Origin: Micropterix aruncella
Lineage: Eukaryota; Arthropoda; Insecta; Lepidoptera; Micropterigidae
Reading direction: 5' to 3'
DNA: 64,000 nt
Assembly: GCA_944548615.1 (NCBI GenBank)
Contig: OX155951.1
Coordinates: 36,494,416 to 36,558,415 of the forward strand
The notes below the pieces were generated by a model that saw only the letters and a program-made list of their open reading frames with translations, was not told where the DNA came from and did not search any database. Numbering within the stretch: position 1 is the stretch's first letter; each line of letters begins with the position of its first letter. This document shows positions 21,910 through 33,676 of this stretch, one piece after another. Position numbers and translations under genes: made by a program.

Positions 21910-22990
21910 GATTTTTTTGGTCAAATTCAACTTTATTGAAAATATACTTGTTACAAAGATTAATTATCGAAATATTACCCATAACAATCTATGGTCTTTA
22001 GCCATTTATCAGGTAGATAATGAATGCCTTCGCGATAGAGACTTGGTGGTCTTAAAGCAAAATACTCTTCGAGCCATTTTTGCACATCTTAGATTTTCAT
22101 GAACCGCTGGGCTTTCAAATATAATGACATCGAAAGGAAGACAATTTTGGAGAATACGCTGCATGATGTAAAACACCCAAGCCTATGAAGAAGATGAGTT
22201 CCAGGGTAGATTTTGCTCTATGTGGACGAACATTGTCATGTAGCAATATCACCTCCCATCTGCCTTGGTCGGTAAATGATCTGTTTTCTTCCAGAGCATC
22301 ACTTTTTTTTATTAATTGGGTCTGGTAATGTTCAGTTGTAACAGTTTAACCAGGTTCCAGAAACTCGCAGTAAATTACTCCTTTCCAATCCCACCAGACA
22401 CAGAGTAACACTTTCTTGGCATGAATATTCATTTTTGTGACTGACGTTGATGGCTGGTCTGAATTAATTTATGCTTTTCTGCGTTTAGGATTTTGTTAAA
22501 AAAATCTTTTTACATTACCCGTAATGATTTTGTGTAAAAAAGTCTTTCTATTTTACCGACAATGCAAATTCATGCAGATATCAACTCTTCGGTTTCTGTT
22601 TTTTTCGGTCAGTTTTTGAGTAACCTATTTTCGTTTTATTTACATTTTTCCTATTGCATGCAATCGAAGTAACATTACTTGGTGAGTTACTCCTAACTGT
22701 TCTTTTGCAAGCTCTTTTTAAGTGTGACACGGATTTTAATCGAGTAAAACTTTAAGTTCTTCGTCTTCAAATTGTTTTAATCTACCTTGAAATGGATCGT
22801 CTTCAAGGCTAAAATTGCCATTACGAAATCATGCAAGCCATATTTTTAGTATGGAAGACGCACAGAATGTTCACCCAAAGTCGAATTAAACAATTCCATA
22901 GCTTGAGCATCCTTTTTTTTTCATTAGAAAACAGAATAGAATGCAATGTCGTACATGTTGTTTATCGACATCCATTTCGTAAGATTGAAA
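21910..22990 (-). pseudogene. Decayed near-full-length mariner transposase
   Basis: On the minus strand, N- to C-terminal pieces are still in order. Near 22900-22750: KDAQAMELFNSTLGEHSVR, GNFSLEDDPFQGRLKQFEDE, ELKVLLD and KELAKEQLGVTHQV (DNA-binding region). Near 22260-22130: LLHDNVRPHRAKSTLELI followed by LGVLHHAAYSP (catalytic core, D34D spacing). Near 22020-21960: YLPDKWLKTIDCYG.YFD (C-terminus). Many stops and frameshifts separate them, and the third catalytic D is not preserved. It differs from both other mariners in the window. Confidence 0.7.
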
Positions 22991-23106
22991 CTCATGTCAT
23001 GGAAACGGCAATGACTAAGCTACAAATATTCTAAATGGCGGGCGATTTCGATGCGTTCAAGTATTTTTAAATGCAACCAAATTCAGAGCCGAGTTTCGAC
23101 TTGCAC

Positions 23107-23192
23107 ACCTAATAGATTGCTCATCATCGTACTAGATTTGGTAACTATGATATTACTACGAAACGCAACATCTAGATGGCACTTATAGTTCC
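23107..23192 (+). repeat. Dispersed repeat family E, copy 3
   Basis: Shares ATTGCTCA, CGTACTA.ATTTGG, ACGAAACGCAACATCTAGAT and GGCACTTATAGTT with the other family E modules. Lies beyond the N-terminal end of the mariner relic at 21910-22990. Confidence 0.5.
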
Positions 23193-23221
23193 AAAAATGT
23201 ACTCGTATTAATCCTCCCTTA

Positions 23222-23660
23222 TTATATTAATAGGATAGAAAACGAATTTACGGCGTGAAATGTGTAGCACCTGACGTTTCGGTGACGTTGCAGCCGCCGT
23301 TGTCCAGGGTAGACTGAAGAGCTGTCAATCCGTTGTTTTGCGGGTAGGCCGCATACCGCTTTCGCCACTGCGTAGGTTATAACGGTGGTGGGGGGCCGGG
23401 CTCGGAGCGCGGGAATTTTGAAAATCCGTCTTGCACACAACACTCACTGTATCCTGTTTTACGTCTTTGCGTTCGGCGTTCGGCGGCGGGAACATTTTAA
23501 GAAGAGGGTTCCAGGTAGAAGAAAGTTTGTAACCGTCGTCTCTATTGAAGTTCGGGGTTCTTCTTATTTCAATGGCTTCCCGGATCATGCGAGGAAAGTA
23601 GAATTGAATACTGGAAATAAAATAGGGTGTAAGTGCCAAAAACAAACAGTCGAGTTATTT
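23222..23660 (-). pseudogene. Penelope-like element, 3' end with REAIEI motif
   Basis: A minus-strand frame (23645-23325) reads MIREAIEIRRTPNFNRDDGY then KLSSTWNPLLKMFPPP. This C-terminal signature (REAIEI....NFN..DG..LS..W.P) follows the GIY-YIG region in Penelope-like and related GIY-YIG retroelements. TATTTCCAG just before it resembles a splice acceptor. The 3' part carries ACAACGGATTGACAGCTCTT and ACAACGGCGGCTGCAACGTC, shared with 27155-27345 and 53725-54110. Confidence 0.6.
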
Positions 23661-24085
23661 GAATTTGAAGTATAACAGCCGAATATTATACAAATTGAAG
23701 GTGATATTTTATGACTATTAATACAAACCCTTTTTTATACACCTAGTTACATAAAGTTTGATTGAATTAAGAATGAACTGCCTTAGCTATTAAACTTTGA
23801 AAAGTCATTTTGAAGAAAATCCTAAATGCCGCGCCTAATGTCTTATAAAAGGGTATAAGTACCTTGCTTCTTTCTACAGAAAAGGTGCATGTACAAAAAG
23901 TCTTTGTAATTATTATTATGTCTGCATAAAGGATAGTGATGTGACACGGAAATACTACTGATACACATTTTATCGATTTATTTTTCACACACGGGATTTT
24001 TTACGTACTTCTTCTTCATACATAGGTAGGTACTTAATCACAACATACATACAATGAAAACTAGTTTTAATATTTTTTTTGTTGA
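23661..24085. other. AT-rich flank 3' of the DUF7869-type gene
   Basis: On the minus strand this is downstream of the stop at 24090. AATAAA occurs at about 23982-23977 and could serve as poly(A) signal. No other feature. Confidence 0.35.
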
Positions 24086-25675
24086 AATCTTCAATTCAAA
24101 TTAGATTTGTAATAATCCTTATGTTCTTCCTTTGGAAGGTAGGGGATCATATTTAGAAGATCTTTCTTTTTTTCTTCCGTTATTTTTGATCCGCAGCGGA
24201 GTTTCGGTAGCATGTATTCATTTATCTCAGCAAGGGTTTTTCCTTTTTTTAGTATATTTATACGTTTCCATGACTCCATTGCGCTGTGACTCTCTTTTAC
24301 GAGTACTTGGAACGGCCGTTCACTGACGAATTTTAGGCAACTGGCCTTTGTTATTTGCAGCTTACTAGTATTTGTGAATGTATCGGATGCCAATTTAAAA
24401 TCAAAAAAATCGTCGGCATTCAATTTAATGACTTTGAACGGTTGCTTGTGTCTAGTATTTTCTACCATAGCTTTGATGTCTTCAGGCACCATGCAATTCG
24501 TCACACGTTTCCTTTTCTCTATCAATGCAAAGTCTCTATCGCAGCTGAGGTAGGAATGCCCACTGACTAAAAATTTGTGTTCAACGCTCTTAAATATTTT
24601 TTTGTACGTTAGATAAGCCCACAAAAAAACCATCATCTTATTCTTATTTTGCCCACAGCAATTGTCACTCCACATTATGAGTTTTTCTTTGTTAATAATT
24701 GAATTATTGAGCATCTTTAGTATACATGAGGCGATTTCATTACCCCCTCTTCCGGCGATGCTCTCATTCCACATAATCATGTGGGAATCCCCAGTATTTT
24801 CAATGTGCACCCCCAAATTAAAATTTGATAACTGGCGAGAATAGTACATCGCTCCATGAGTAAGGGTCGGAGTCAGAAGAATCTGCTGTAAGTCCATTGC
24901 TGCAGAGCATGTGCTACTACCGGGCATTTGGGCTTTTTTGGCTTCAAATGAATTTGTTTTGATGCTCTTTCAGCTTTTCTTTGATGCAACTCTAATTTAT
25001 TTTTGAGGCTAACTCTGTTAGTAGGATCTGCTGTTATTTTCGCTGTTATTAAATCGCATGTAGCACAAGTAACTGTGCGCTTTTGACCAAACTTTAAATT
25101 AGGAAAATATTTTTTGAAAGTTAAACTAATATTTGTATGTGATCAAAGTTTCAGGATTTAACCTTTTGTATGCTCTATATAGACGATGGATATTCAGATC
25201 CGAACTCAGGTATTCCTTTTGGGATCTTGCACGTCCATAATGACTTTCCAGTCTAGGAAAAGAGTTGATATGCTGTTTTACATTTTCTTTATCGCTTTCT
25301 GTGAATTTTCTGTTCTGCTTCTTATTTCCTCTTGTTTCTTTGAATACTGTATGGCCTTCTTTCTTCTTTCTTATAATATTCTGTATTTTTTTATTGGAAA
25401 CCGCATATTTCCCCGAATGTTCTCTTGCAAACATTAACCACATTTCCTTGTCCATCTGGCACTGTGTAGAAGACGGTGCACTGTCGCTTGCTTTCTGCTG
25501 AATCAATATAGGATCCGTGTCTCCTTCTTTTGATCTAAAAATAAAAACATATTATTATGTTTAGCTGCACATATACCTACACTTCATTGTATACATAATA
25601 CACTTTGATATCGACCCTACTTTTATTTTCACTTATCGTAGTTTTTTAAATTTTATGCACTCAAATATTAAATAA

Positions 25676-26074
<399 letters not shown>

Positions 26075-26320
26075 TGTATATCTATTACTAACCTGTGTTA
26101 TATGTATGAATCCCATGAGGAATGTTGACTGCTGTTCGTTATCACCCAAACAATAAAATTCTTGGAACAGTTGGAGTTTGTGGTTCGGCAATAAACTCTT
26201 GCAGACATATCGGCATTTACAAAGAGTCTGGAAAGAAACAAATGTTTTATTTAAAATTGCCGCTTTATATTCACAAGTACGTCTATAAACATAGACAAAT
26301 TCTAAAGTTATAAATATTAT

Positions 26321-26395
26321 GCTCTCAGTGGGGATCGAACGCAGACCTGCCGCTTGAGGCTAGTTCTCACCCGTTCGGCTAACGCACACTTCGCG
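26321..26395 (-). ncRNA. tRNA-derived SINE-like segment in intron
   Basis: On the minus strand GTGCGTTAGCCGAACGGGTG contains an A-box-like TAGCCGAACGG, and 35 bases on GCGTTCGATCCC contains a perfect B-box core GTTCGATCC. The expected T-stem pairing fails, so this is read as the pol III promoter head of a tRNA-derived SINE, not a functional tRNA. It lies within intron 1 of the DUF7869-type gene. Confidence 0.5.
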
Positions 26396-27154
26396 TTCTA
26401 TGTACGTGTAGGTATATTTAAAATCTTAATACGTTACCTGTACATACGCATAAACAAAAACGAAAAACCCACAATGCAATGAAATTAATCCGAAGTATGC
26501 ATATCTGTGTTTATTCTACGGCACCATAATATCGTGTACAAACAGTTCTGTTATTAGTAAGATAAATCGAATTCATCGCGCGAAGTTATTTAGTCCGGAC
26601 GTTTCGGCGGTGTTGCAACCGCCGTTGTTTTCAGACTCTTCCTTTTCTTCGATTTCATAGTTCTGTTATTGTGTACATACATACTCGTAAAACCGCCGCG
26701 CCCGCGCCGTTCTGGCCCGGCGCCAGCATTGTACATCCCTAGTGGCTGGCGCGTAATAAAATGTGTTTCGAGGTTAATCAAGAAAAAATGACTTACCTCT
26801 GGTGGTGGTTGGTTTCTTGCAGGTATTTCTTTCCCACTACACGATAGGTACTGCTTTCCAGCATTCTTTAACAGTTTCCGAACTTCATTTGCGCTTTTTT
26901 CTCCTTTTTTTCTCCGTTTTATCTTCTTGGGCGACACGGGAACGGGTGTATGTTCCGCCATTTCTATAGCAACTGAGCAAAGCGGCGTGGCACATGCGCC
27001 TTTTTTAAGAATTATGGCACTCGGCACATACGCCTCGCACCATATTAGGATGGGCATATGAAGCAAAATACACGCAGCAAGCACTTGTACCGTATTTTAG
27101 GCTATTGGCGTTGGCACGTAGAGCTGATTTTAGCAAAAAAATAAAAAAATAAAT

Positions 27155-27345
27155 TTTGGCACTTACGACCTATTTTATTTCCAGTATTCAATTGTTCTTT
27201 GGATAGCACAATGGGATTTCGAAACTGCATCCAGTGGTTACTTCCGCTATCCAATATACAACGGATTGACAGCTCTTCAGTCTACCCTGGACAACGGCGG
27301 CTGCAACGTCATTGAAACCTATTTATAATGTCCAACAACCGCGAT
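27155..27345 (+). mobile_element. Penelope-like 3' fragment, internally deleted
   Basis: Starts with TTTGGCACTTACG and CCTATTTTATTTCCAGTATT, which match the start of the 23222-23660 copy in inverted orientation. It skips the REAIEI region and ends with ACAACGGATTGACAGCTCTT and ACAACCGCGATAGTCTTCGA, shared with 53725-54110. The intervening block (GATAGCACAATGG, GGTTACTTCCGCTATCC) recurs at 42480-42590. Confidence 0.55.
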
Positions 27346-28695
27346 AGTCTTCGACTCCCTTATTATGTTCAGTATGGCGACTTTATTGGTATAACAGTAC
27401 AGCGTAGCAGTATAAATGGCGCTCTCAATATGCCTGTACGCATGGGCGCCTCCAGGATTACTTCCAGGGAGGTGCATCTGCATATACACACTATACTAAT
27501 AACTAATAAAATAGAAAAGAGTTGAGGAGGACACTAAATTTAATGACAAGGTGATGAACCAATTTGGACAGAAACTTAGACGCTTAAGTTTTTATCCAAA
27601 CAGTAACTTAATAAAAAAAATCCTAATCTTTTATATGTACTTTTTACCCGACAGGGGGGGTGCAAGTGCACCCCCTTACAGCCTACTGCCGGCGCCCATG
27701 CTTATACGGTATAATATAATAATATAGAAACAAACGAATTTTTGAACAATAGCTCTTATTATTTAAATATTAATCACAAAAAATGTAATATTTTTATTTG
27801 TAAAGAAGGTTTCAATACGTAATAATTACGTACTTTCGTATTCAAATAGATGGCATTCTATGTCTTCATGTTATTTCTGTGATATAATCAGGCTATATAA
27901 AATGCTATAGAAGACACTAATTGAATGTAATATTGAATGTACGCCATTTGCATTTTACCCGCGCAGAAGGGTTGCTACAATCAATAGTTGTAGAAATGGT
28001 GAATATATATTAAAAAATATTTTATTATTAACTAATTTAGTATATATTTTTCTTAAAAGAAAATTTAACCTAAGATAGCAAAATTGACAGGGAAAATCAA
28101 TCATTTATTATTATAGAATGCTTGCAGATTTTTCTTCAAAATAATTCTAGATAGTTGTATAAATATTAGATCTTGAAATAAAAACCTTCTGGAAAAATCG
28201 TAGTCAAAAATTTGGCGGAAAAAGTATGTATACTTCAAAGATTGCTAAGATTTGAATTAGATCATGGGTTGTAAATGCAGTATGGTGGATAAATGTGGGA
28301 AATAATTTCTTACTTCATCGCCTTATGAGAATATGAGAGTAAATTCTACACTGCACTATCGCATAGTACCCTAATAGGGCTAGCGATTTCCTAGGCGCGC
28401 GAGAGATGCGCAGTTGCGCGTCATAAATACTCGTGCCGTTCATTTGTCCCCAAGCTGCGCCTGCGCACGCTGTTTAATGCCTATCGGAGGCAAACGTCAC
28501 TGACAGCTGTCAACATGACACATGCGGTCCTCGCAGTGAGGGGTGCGCAATCCCATCCGTCAGCTGTTTTTGCTGTTATCTCGCGTCGTATACTAAAAGC
28601 ATTCCCATGGCGAGTGGCTTCATTTATTTTGTTGGGAAATCAAACATCTAAGTATCTGTATAAAAATGATTGAAATTCTCTTCTTACTCTTACTA
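27346..28695. other. Unassigned stretch with a GC hairpin at 27655-27676
   Basis: GGGGGTGCA and TGCACCCCC form a short hairpin near 27656-27675. 28380-28640 is GC-richer (GCGCGCGAGAGATGCGCAG) and may be single-copy host DNA. No gene recognised in the rest. Confidence 0.35.
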
Positions 28696-28699
28696 ACTG

Positions 28700-29815
28700 T
28701 GCATCGAGGGCAGCTAATGGGCCAGTTGCAGTTGGCCACTAAGACCCATATGTTCAGGGTCGGTCAAAATCATGGGTCAACACTCATACGGCGGCCCACA
28801 CGTATGAAGTGACTCTGGCCTGCTGGCCAGTTTCCCCAAGCAGTCAATTTTATTGCGCTCCTGGGCAGTTTGCGCACCGTGCGGCGTCAGCAAGTCAATT
28901 GTGCATTCTGACTGACAGTCGGGGGGCTAATGGGCCCATGATGAGGTGGCCACGATGACCCATGTGTTCAGGGTCGGTCACACTCACGGGTCAACACCCA
29001 TCCGATGGCCTCCACGCATGGGGTGCGAGCCTGGGTAGGACACTGGGTCAACCAGTCTCCCCTGGGAATCAAACCTCTGGCGCTCCTGGACGGTCTGCGC
29101 ACCGAACGGCGCAAGCCAATCGACTGTGCTCTCCGACTAACAATCGGGGGAGTCTGCGAAATGTATTGTTTCCTATAGAGCGGGGGTGGTTGTCTACCTT
29201 ACGGCGACTGCTCTTGAAATGACCATTGGCCATGCGATCCCGGTTCAGAGTTTCTGTCCAAAGTCTTCTACGTTCACTGCAGGGCGACAGAACGAGAAAA
29301 TCGTTAAAACGTCCTGTGGTGACGGGCTCGCCCGTTGTAATTGACACCGCAAGTTGACAGTCGGGGGAGTCTGGAAACAGTACTGTTTCCTATAGCGCGG
29401 GGGTAGTTGTTCACCTTACGGCGACTGCTCTTGAAACGACCAATCGACTACCCGATTCCGGGTGAAAGCCGGATAAAGAACGCCATGGTCCGCGATAGAT
29501 TTGGTAGACACCGATTCACCGCTGCGTATGGGAGAGAACCACGCAAGCGACCTCTAACCCGTAACCAGTCGGGAGACCGGAGTAATCTGTTTGCAACTGG
29601 TAGTAAGGGCGCGAGTGTCGGTCCGCTGGTTGATTAACTTGGTTATCTCGCGGTAAGGCGTTGGCTTCTCACGGGCATGTGGCGTAACTAGACGGTGGAC
29701 TGTTTCGTCAAGTCTTCTGCGCTCACCTCACGTGATATAGAAGGATCACTATCGTTAAAAAATCCTGAGGTGACGGGTTCGCCCGTTGTAGTCGACAGCT
29801 CTAGTTGTGCATCGA
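28700..29815 (+). repeat. GC-rich dispersed repeat family A, composite copy 2
   Basis: Two to three partial family A units lie head to tail. The block GTTCAGGGTCGGTCA occurs at about 28752 and 28967. The CGGGGGAGTCTG...ACTGCTCTTGAAA block occurs at about 29143 and 29357. The terminal GTGACGGG(C/T)TCGCCCGTTGT occurs at about 29320 and 29771. This is likely tandem insertion or recombination between copies. Frames are not conserved. Confidence 0.65.
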
Positions 29816-30389
29816 GGTTTTATTCCAGAACTAATAATCAATTTTTCATATATTTTCCAAAAGTCTATTTCCAAAGCGATTTTTTTTCTTAATTTACTAA
29901 TTTAAAATTAATATTGTAAAAGACAGGGGTTGTTCGAGTGAAAACAAACATAACTTATGTGTTAAACAAATGTAGTTGAGTTTCTAGAGTAGGTAAGCAT
30001 GGTAGAATTATGTAGGTAGGGTTTTGCTAAGGAAAGATAAAATAGCAAGATTAAAGAATCTCTTTGACTTTTTACAGTGTTTGTTTCCCTTTTCCAAGAC
30101 CGTATGTTATTTTAAGCGTAATAATGCCTAAATGTAGCCACATGGCTGGGGCTTAAAAGGTTTCTTCGCCATTACGGAGCACACATGTAGCCGGAAATAA
30201 AGCAGTTTTAAAATTTTTCATTGTTTTGACGGGAGTTAATTTTTTAATTGGTTATTTTAAATCAATTAAAATAAATGAATAAATCTAAAGTGTCTCTTTT
30301 TTGTGGGGACAGTGAAGCCATAATGAGAGCTTTAGTATTGGAGTCCGGGTAACGAACTGAAGAGTCGATCTGGTTTTGTGGTAAAGACT
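29816..30389. other. AT-rich stretch, nothing recognised
   Basis: No coding or repeat feature supported. Confidence 0.45.
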
Positions 30390-30515
30390 AATGAAAAAAA
30401 AAAACTTTATTGCACTAAAAATAATTACAGTGGTAAAGAAAACTTAAATTCTATTTTAACTTAGTACAAACGGCGGGCTTATCGTTTTGCGATTTCTTAC
30501 AGCCAACCGTTGTAA
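30390..30515 (-). mobile_element. LINE 3'-end fragment with poly(A)
   Basis: On the minus strand it reads TGTAAGAAATCGCAAAACGA, TAAGCCCGCCGTTTGTA and ends GTGCAATAAAG followed by a T/A run. That is the 3' end typical of an abundant lepidopteran LINE (RTE-like) whose transcripts carry AATAAAG before the tail. Only the last 125 bp are present. Confidence 0.55.
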
Positions 30516-31277
30516 TCTATACTAATATTATAAAGGGGAAATTTTGTGAAGTTGTAGGAAGTAATCTCTGGATCTACCAAACCGATTTTGAAAATTCTTT
30601 TACCAATAGAAAGCCACGTTATTTGTGAGTGTCATAGGCTATACATTAATCCGAAAAATGAAAAGACTTTTTCGTGGTAGTCGTATTTTCAAAGTAAGTC
30701 GGAGAATAAGCGGTCGAACGAAAAGGTTTCTAACTAACGCTGCCTGAACGATGAGAGTTATATGATTAAGTTCTAGATAAAAGTTGTAGAGCTTGATAAT
30801 ACCTACAAAAAAGTCAGCGACAGCATATGTCTACCTTTTATATTTAAGTCACAAAAAATAGTATTTTATATTAAAAAAATAATTTAAATCGTTAGGTCAT
30901 GTTTATTGGTCATATTATCAACAATTATAAATTCTTATCAAAATAAGTAAATTTATCGTCTCAAGTGTTTAAAACAAAAGACTTTCTCTTTTATTGCATA
31001 TAATTTCCCTTTTGCTGCATAAATAGTTAACGAGATTATACGCTCACAAATAAGACACTCACAAGAAGACACTCACAAATAACGGTATTATAGTCAAATT
31101 GGCATGCAAATACATAAATATATTTCTAAAATAATTCTAAAATATTTCTATTTCTATAACCCTTCTTTTGGGAGTCAGTAAATAAATCATAGCACTCAGT
31201 ACTAACCGAACCACACTCATAATTTCATTACAGGTAAAAAGTTTTACCGCCCAACGAAGTGGGCACGGGTCAGCTAG
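30516..31277 (+). mobile_element. Non-autonomous Helitron, complete ends
   Basis: The element starts A|TCTATACTAATATTATAAAG and ends with a hairpin (GCCCA, loop ACGAAG, TGGGC at 31249-31264) followed 10 nt later by CTAG|T. TC start, terminal hairpin, CTRR end and insertion between A and T are the diagnostic Helitron features. 762 bp, AT-rich, no Rep/helicase. It begins exactly where the LINE tail fragment ends. Confidence 0.8.
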
Positions 31278-32030
31278 TATTAAATAAAAGTAACAATACA
31301 GCACACATACATAACATATACATATACATACATCTATAAATACATACATCCAATCTTGACTGCTGTAGTTTCTTTGCTGTGAAGATTTTCCTAAGCATAT
31401 GAGAGGTCGCCCTGAAATCGCTCTGACCTCTTGATATCGTGTTGACTCTACCAAATTCAAAGTTCCTCTGCGCACTTGTCCAATTTAGCACTGTTTTTAA
31501 TCAATCCGTCAAAAGTAAAATTTAATTGGGTGTAAGAAATGGTCGACAAAGCATACATACATAAATAATAACTCTCTTAAGCGAATCAGGGAATTTTAAA
31601 TCGACCAAAGTGCAGTATTTAAATTTGGGCCATGGCTACAATAATAACATCAATTACACCATGACCGAGTGAGCCGTTCTGAATTTATCACTTGTTTAAA
31701 CGTTTCCTAATAAAACAACAGGGATAATGACAATCTGTAGGCCTATAATTTGGGAATGCTTCGTTAAATTTAAAATTTCGCGATGATAACAAAGCGGTCA
31801 AATTTATACCCTGTCTTGAATCGATCATGTATCGATTGCGTCAGTCGCCCATAATTAAACATCATCGTTAAAAGTGGTTCTGCGATGCTTATTACACTCT
31901 TGTCGGGTAAGAAATTGGGGCAGGATGATATATGGATTTGGGCAGTGCTTCGGTGAAAAAAGTATTCGACGAATTAATCTGCTGTTGCTTGAATTAGGCA
32001 ATCGTGAAAAGAAGTTACTATCATTGATAT
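31278..32030. other. Unassigned stretch
   Basis: Short minus-strand frames at 31137-31491 overlap the Helitron end and look random. A CATACATA-rich block lies at 31300-31345. No gene recognised. Confidence 0.4.
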
Positions 32031-32033
32031 AGC

Positions 32034-32112
32034 ATATTAGATTGTTTAGCATCGTAATACGATTTGGCAACTAGGATTTTACTAAGAAACGAAACGTGTA
32101 GATAGTAAAATA
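32034..32112 (+). repeat. Dispersed repeat family E, copy 4
   Basis: Matches copy 3 closely: TTAGATTG, CATCGTAATACGATTTGGCA, ACTAGGATTTTACTAAGAAA. Confidence 0.5.
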
Positions 32113-32284
32113 ATTTAACTATAAGATAAATGTTATATACCTACCTATAAAATATAACGTTAATATAAAACACTCATAATTAAAAAAATAATAATAATTT
32201 TCTTATCATGTTCAATATGGCGACTTTCGTGGTATAACAGTATGAAGACGCACTGTAGATGGCACTCAGCACGAATATCCATAT

Positions 32285-32760
32285 ATAAAAATGGATGATG
32301 GCATATCTGTCTCTCCGAGCTTAATATATATAGACTTCGAAACCGTTAGATCGATCACCGTGAAAGGAGTCGTTTTTTTTTCATGGAGTAGTTTTTTATG
32401 ATATCCGTTTTGTTGTAACTTACCACTAGATGGCGCTGCAACACACTAACTTCTATACCGCTCAACTGATTGCCATGAAAATTGGTATACATAGATATTT
32501 GAGCCCAAATTATATTTTCGCGCTGTTAACTGTAATGCAACTCGCCACCGGATGGCGCTGCAGCCGATTTCTATACCGTTCAACCAATCGCCGTGAAAAT
32601 TGGTAGACTTTTGAGCACGGATATATTTTCGCGTTATCCACGTTGTTGTAACCACGAGATGGCGCTGCAGTCCATCAATTTCTATACTGCTCCTCCGATC
32701 GCCATGAAAATTGGTATATATAGATATTTGAGCCCGCATGACATTTTCAGCAATATTTAA
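32285..32760. repeat. Tandem array of about 107-122-bp units
   Basis: GATGGCGCTGCA starts units at 32429, 32551 and 32658. Each unit continues with TTTCTATAC-GCTC, ATGAAAATTGGTA and GATATTTGAGC-C. A leading part (TATATAAAAATGGATGATGG) resembles the start of lepidopteran Helitron-related elements with internal tandem repeats, but the termini were not proven. Confidence 0.7.
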
Positions 32761-32837
32761 AGATTATCAAATTCTCTTTTATATCAACTAAAAAACTGTT
32801 TTTTATGATATTTTTTTACTACTTAAACACAAAATTT

Positions 32838-32945
32838 TGGGGCGAAAATCGATTTTATTTCTTTAAATCCTTGAAAAATTATGAATTTGAACACTTTTTG
32901 GTTTTTTTTTTTAATTCATCTACAAAATACATATGTAAAAATGAC
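32838..32945 (+). repeat. Dispersed repeat family G, copy 1
   Basis: AAATCGATTTTATTTCTTTA, AATCCTTGAAAAATTAT and TTCATCTACAAAATACATAT recur in inverted orientation at about 44800-44905. Confidence 0.55.
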
Positions 32946-33149
32946 TATCCTAGTTTTTCCTTGTTACAGGCAAAATAAAATTACGCTCGCTATTACCGGC
33001 GCAAGCACATACCGTCATTTCTGCAGCGGTAGAAACATTTGCAATTCCATATCTCAAAGATAGTTTTTTACTATAAAAAAAATATTCCAGAATTCCAGAA
33101 TGACCAGAATTCAACTTTAAGTTAAATAAATTAACAGTTAAAAAAAAAA

Positions 33150-33676
33150 CACTAAAAACACGCTTTCATAAATGCACGTAAAAACCAAAAAACGTGACCT
33201 TTCTCACAAGTGCAAGCACGACTATGATACGATATTCCATTATGGAACGCCAGTTCCTGTCTTCCGGCTTCATTATCAGACCTTGAAACTAAATCGTGGT
33301 CAAAGTTCATTACAAGACGTTTCTAACAAGTCCAAACACGGCTATGATACGATATTACATCAAGGAATGCCAGTGCCTATCTTCCCGCTTCATCACCAGA
33401 CCTTGAAACCTAATCGTGGTCAAAGTTCATTCCAAGACTTTTCTAACAAGTCCAAACACAGCTATGATACGATGTTCCATCGTGAAGTTCCAGTTCATAT
33501 CTTCCGACTCCATCATCAGATCAGTTCTATAGTACCATATTATTGTATTGTCATCAGAACTACATACAGCTGCCAATTTTCATGACGCTACGATCCTTGG
33601 AAGATGGTTAAATTAGTTACCTTAGATTCCAATACATAGTTACATACAGGTCGACCTAATAAAAGCGTGTTAAAAA
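33150..33676 (+). mobile_element. Family B element, copy 2, three 120-bp units
   Basis: Inverted termini AACACGCTTTCATAA and TAATAAAAGCGTGTTAA enclose three tandem 120-bp units, with CTATGATACGAT at 33222, 33342 and 33462. Because 120 is a multiple of three, the frame at 33172-33585 stays open for 137 codons and encodes three 40-residue repeats of the type YDTIFH.G.PVPIFRLHHQT followed by LK.NRGQSSFQDFSNKSKH. No signal peptide or known domain. It may be a fortuitous frame of a non-coding MITE. Confidence 0.75.

Noticed and set aside
32429..32760. Possible satellite DNA
   Set aside because: Only three diverged units, in a Helitron-related context; too few for a satellite.
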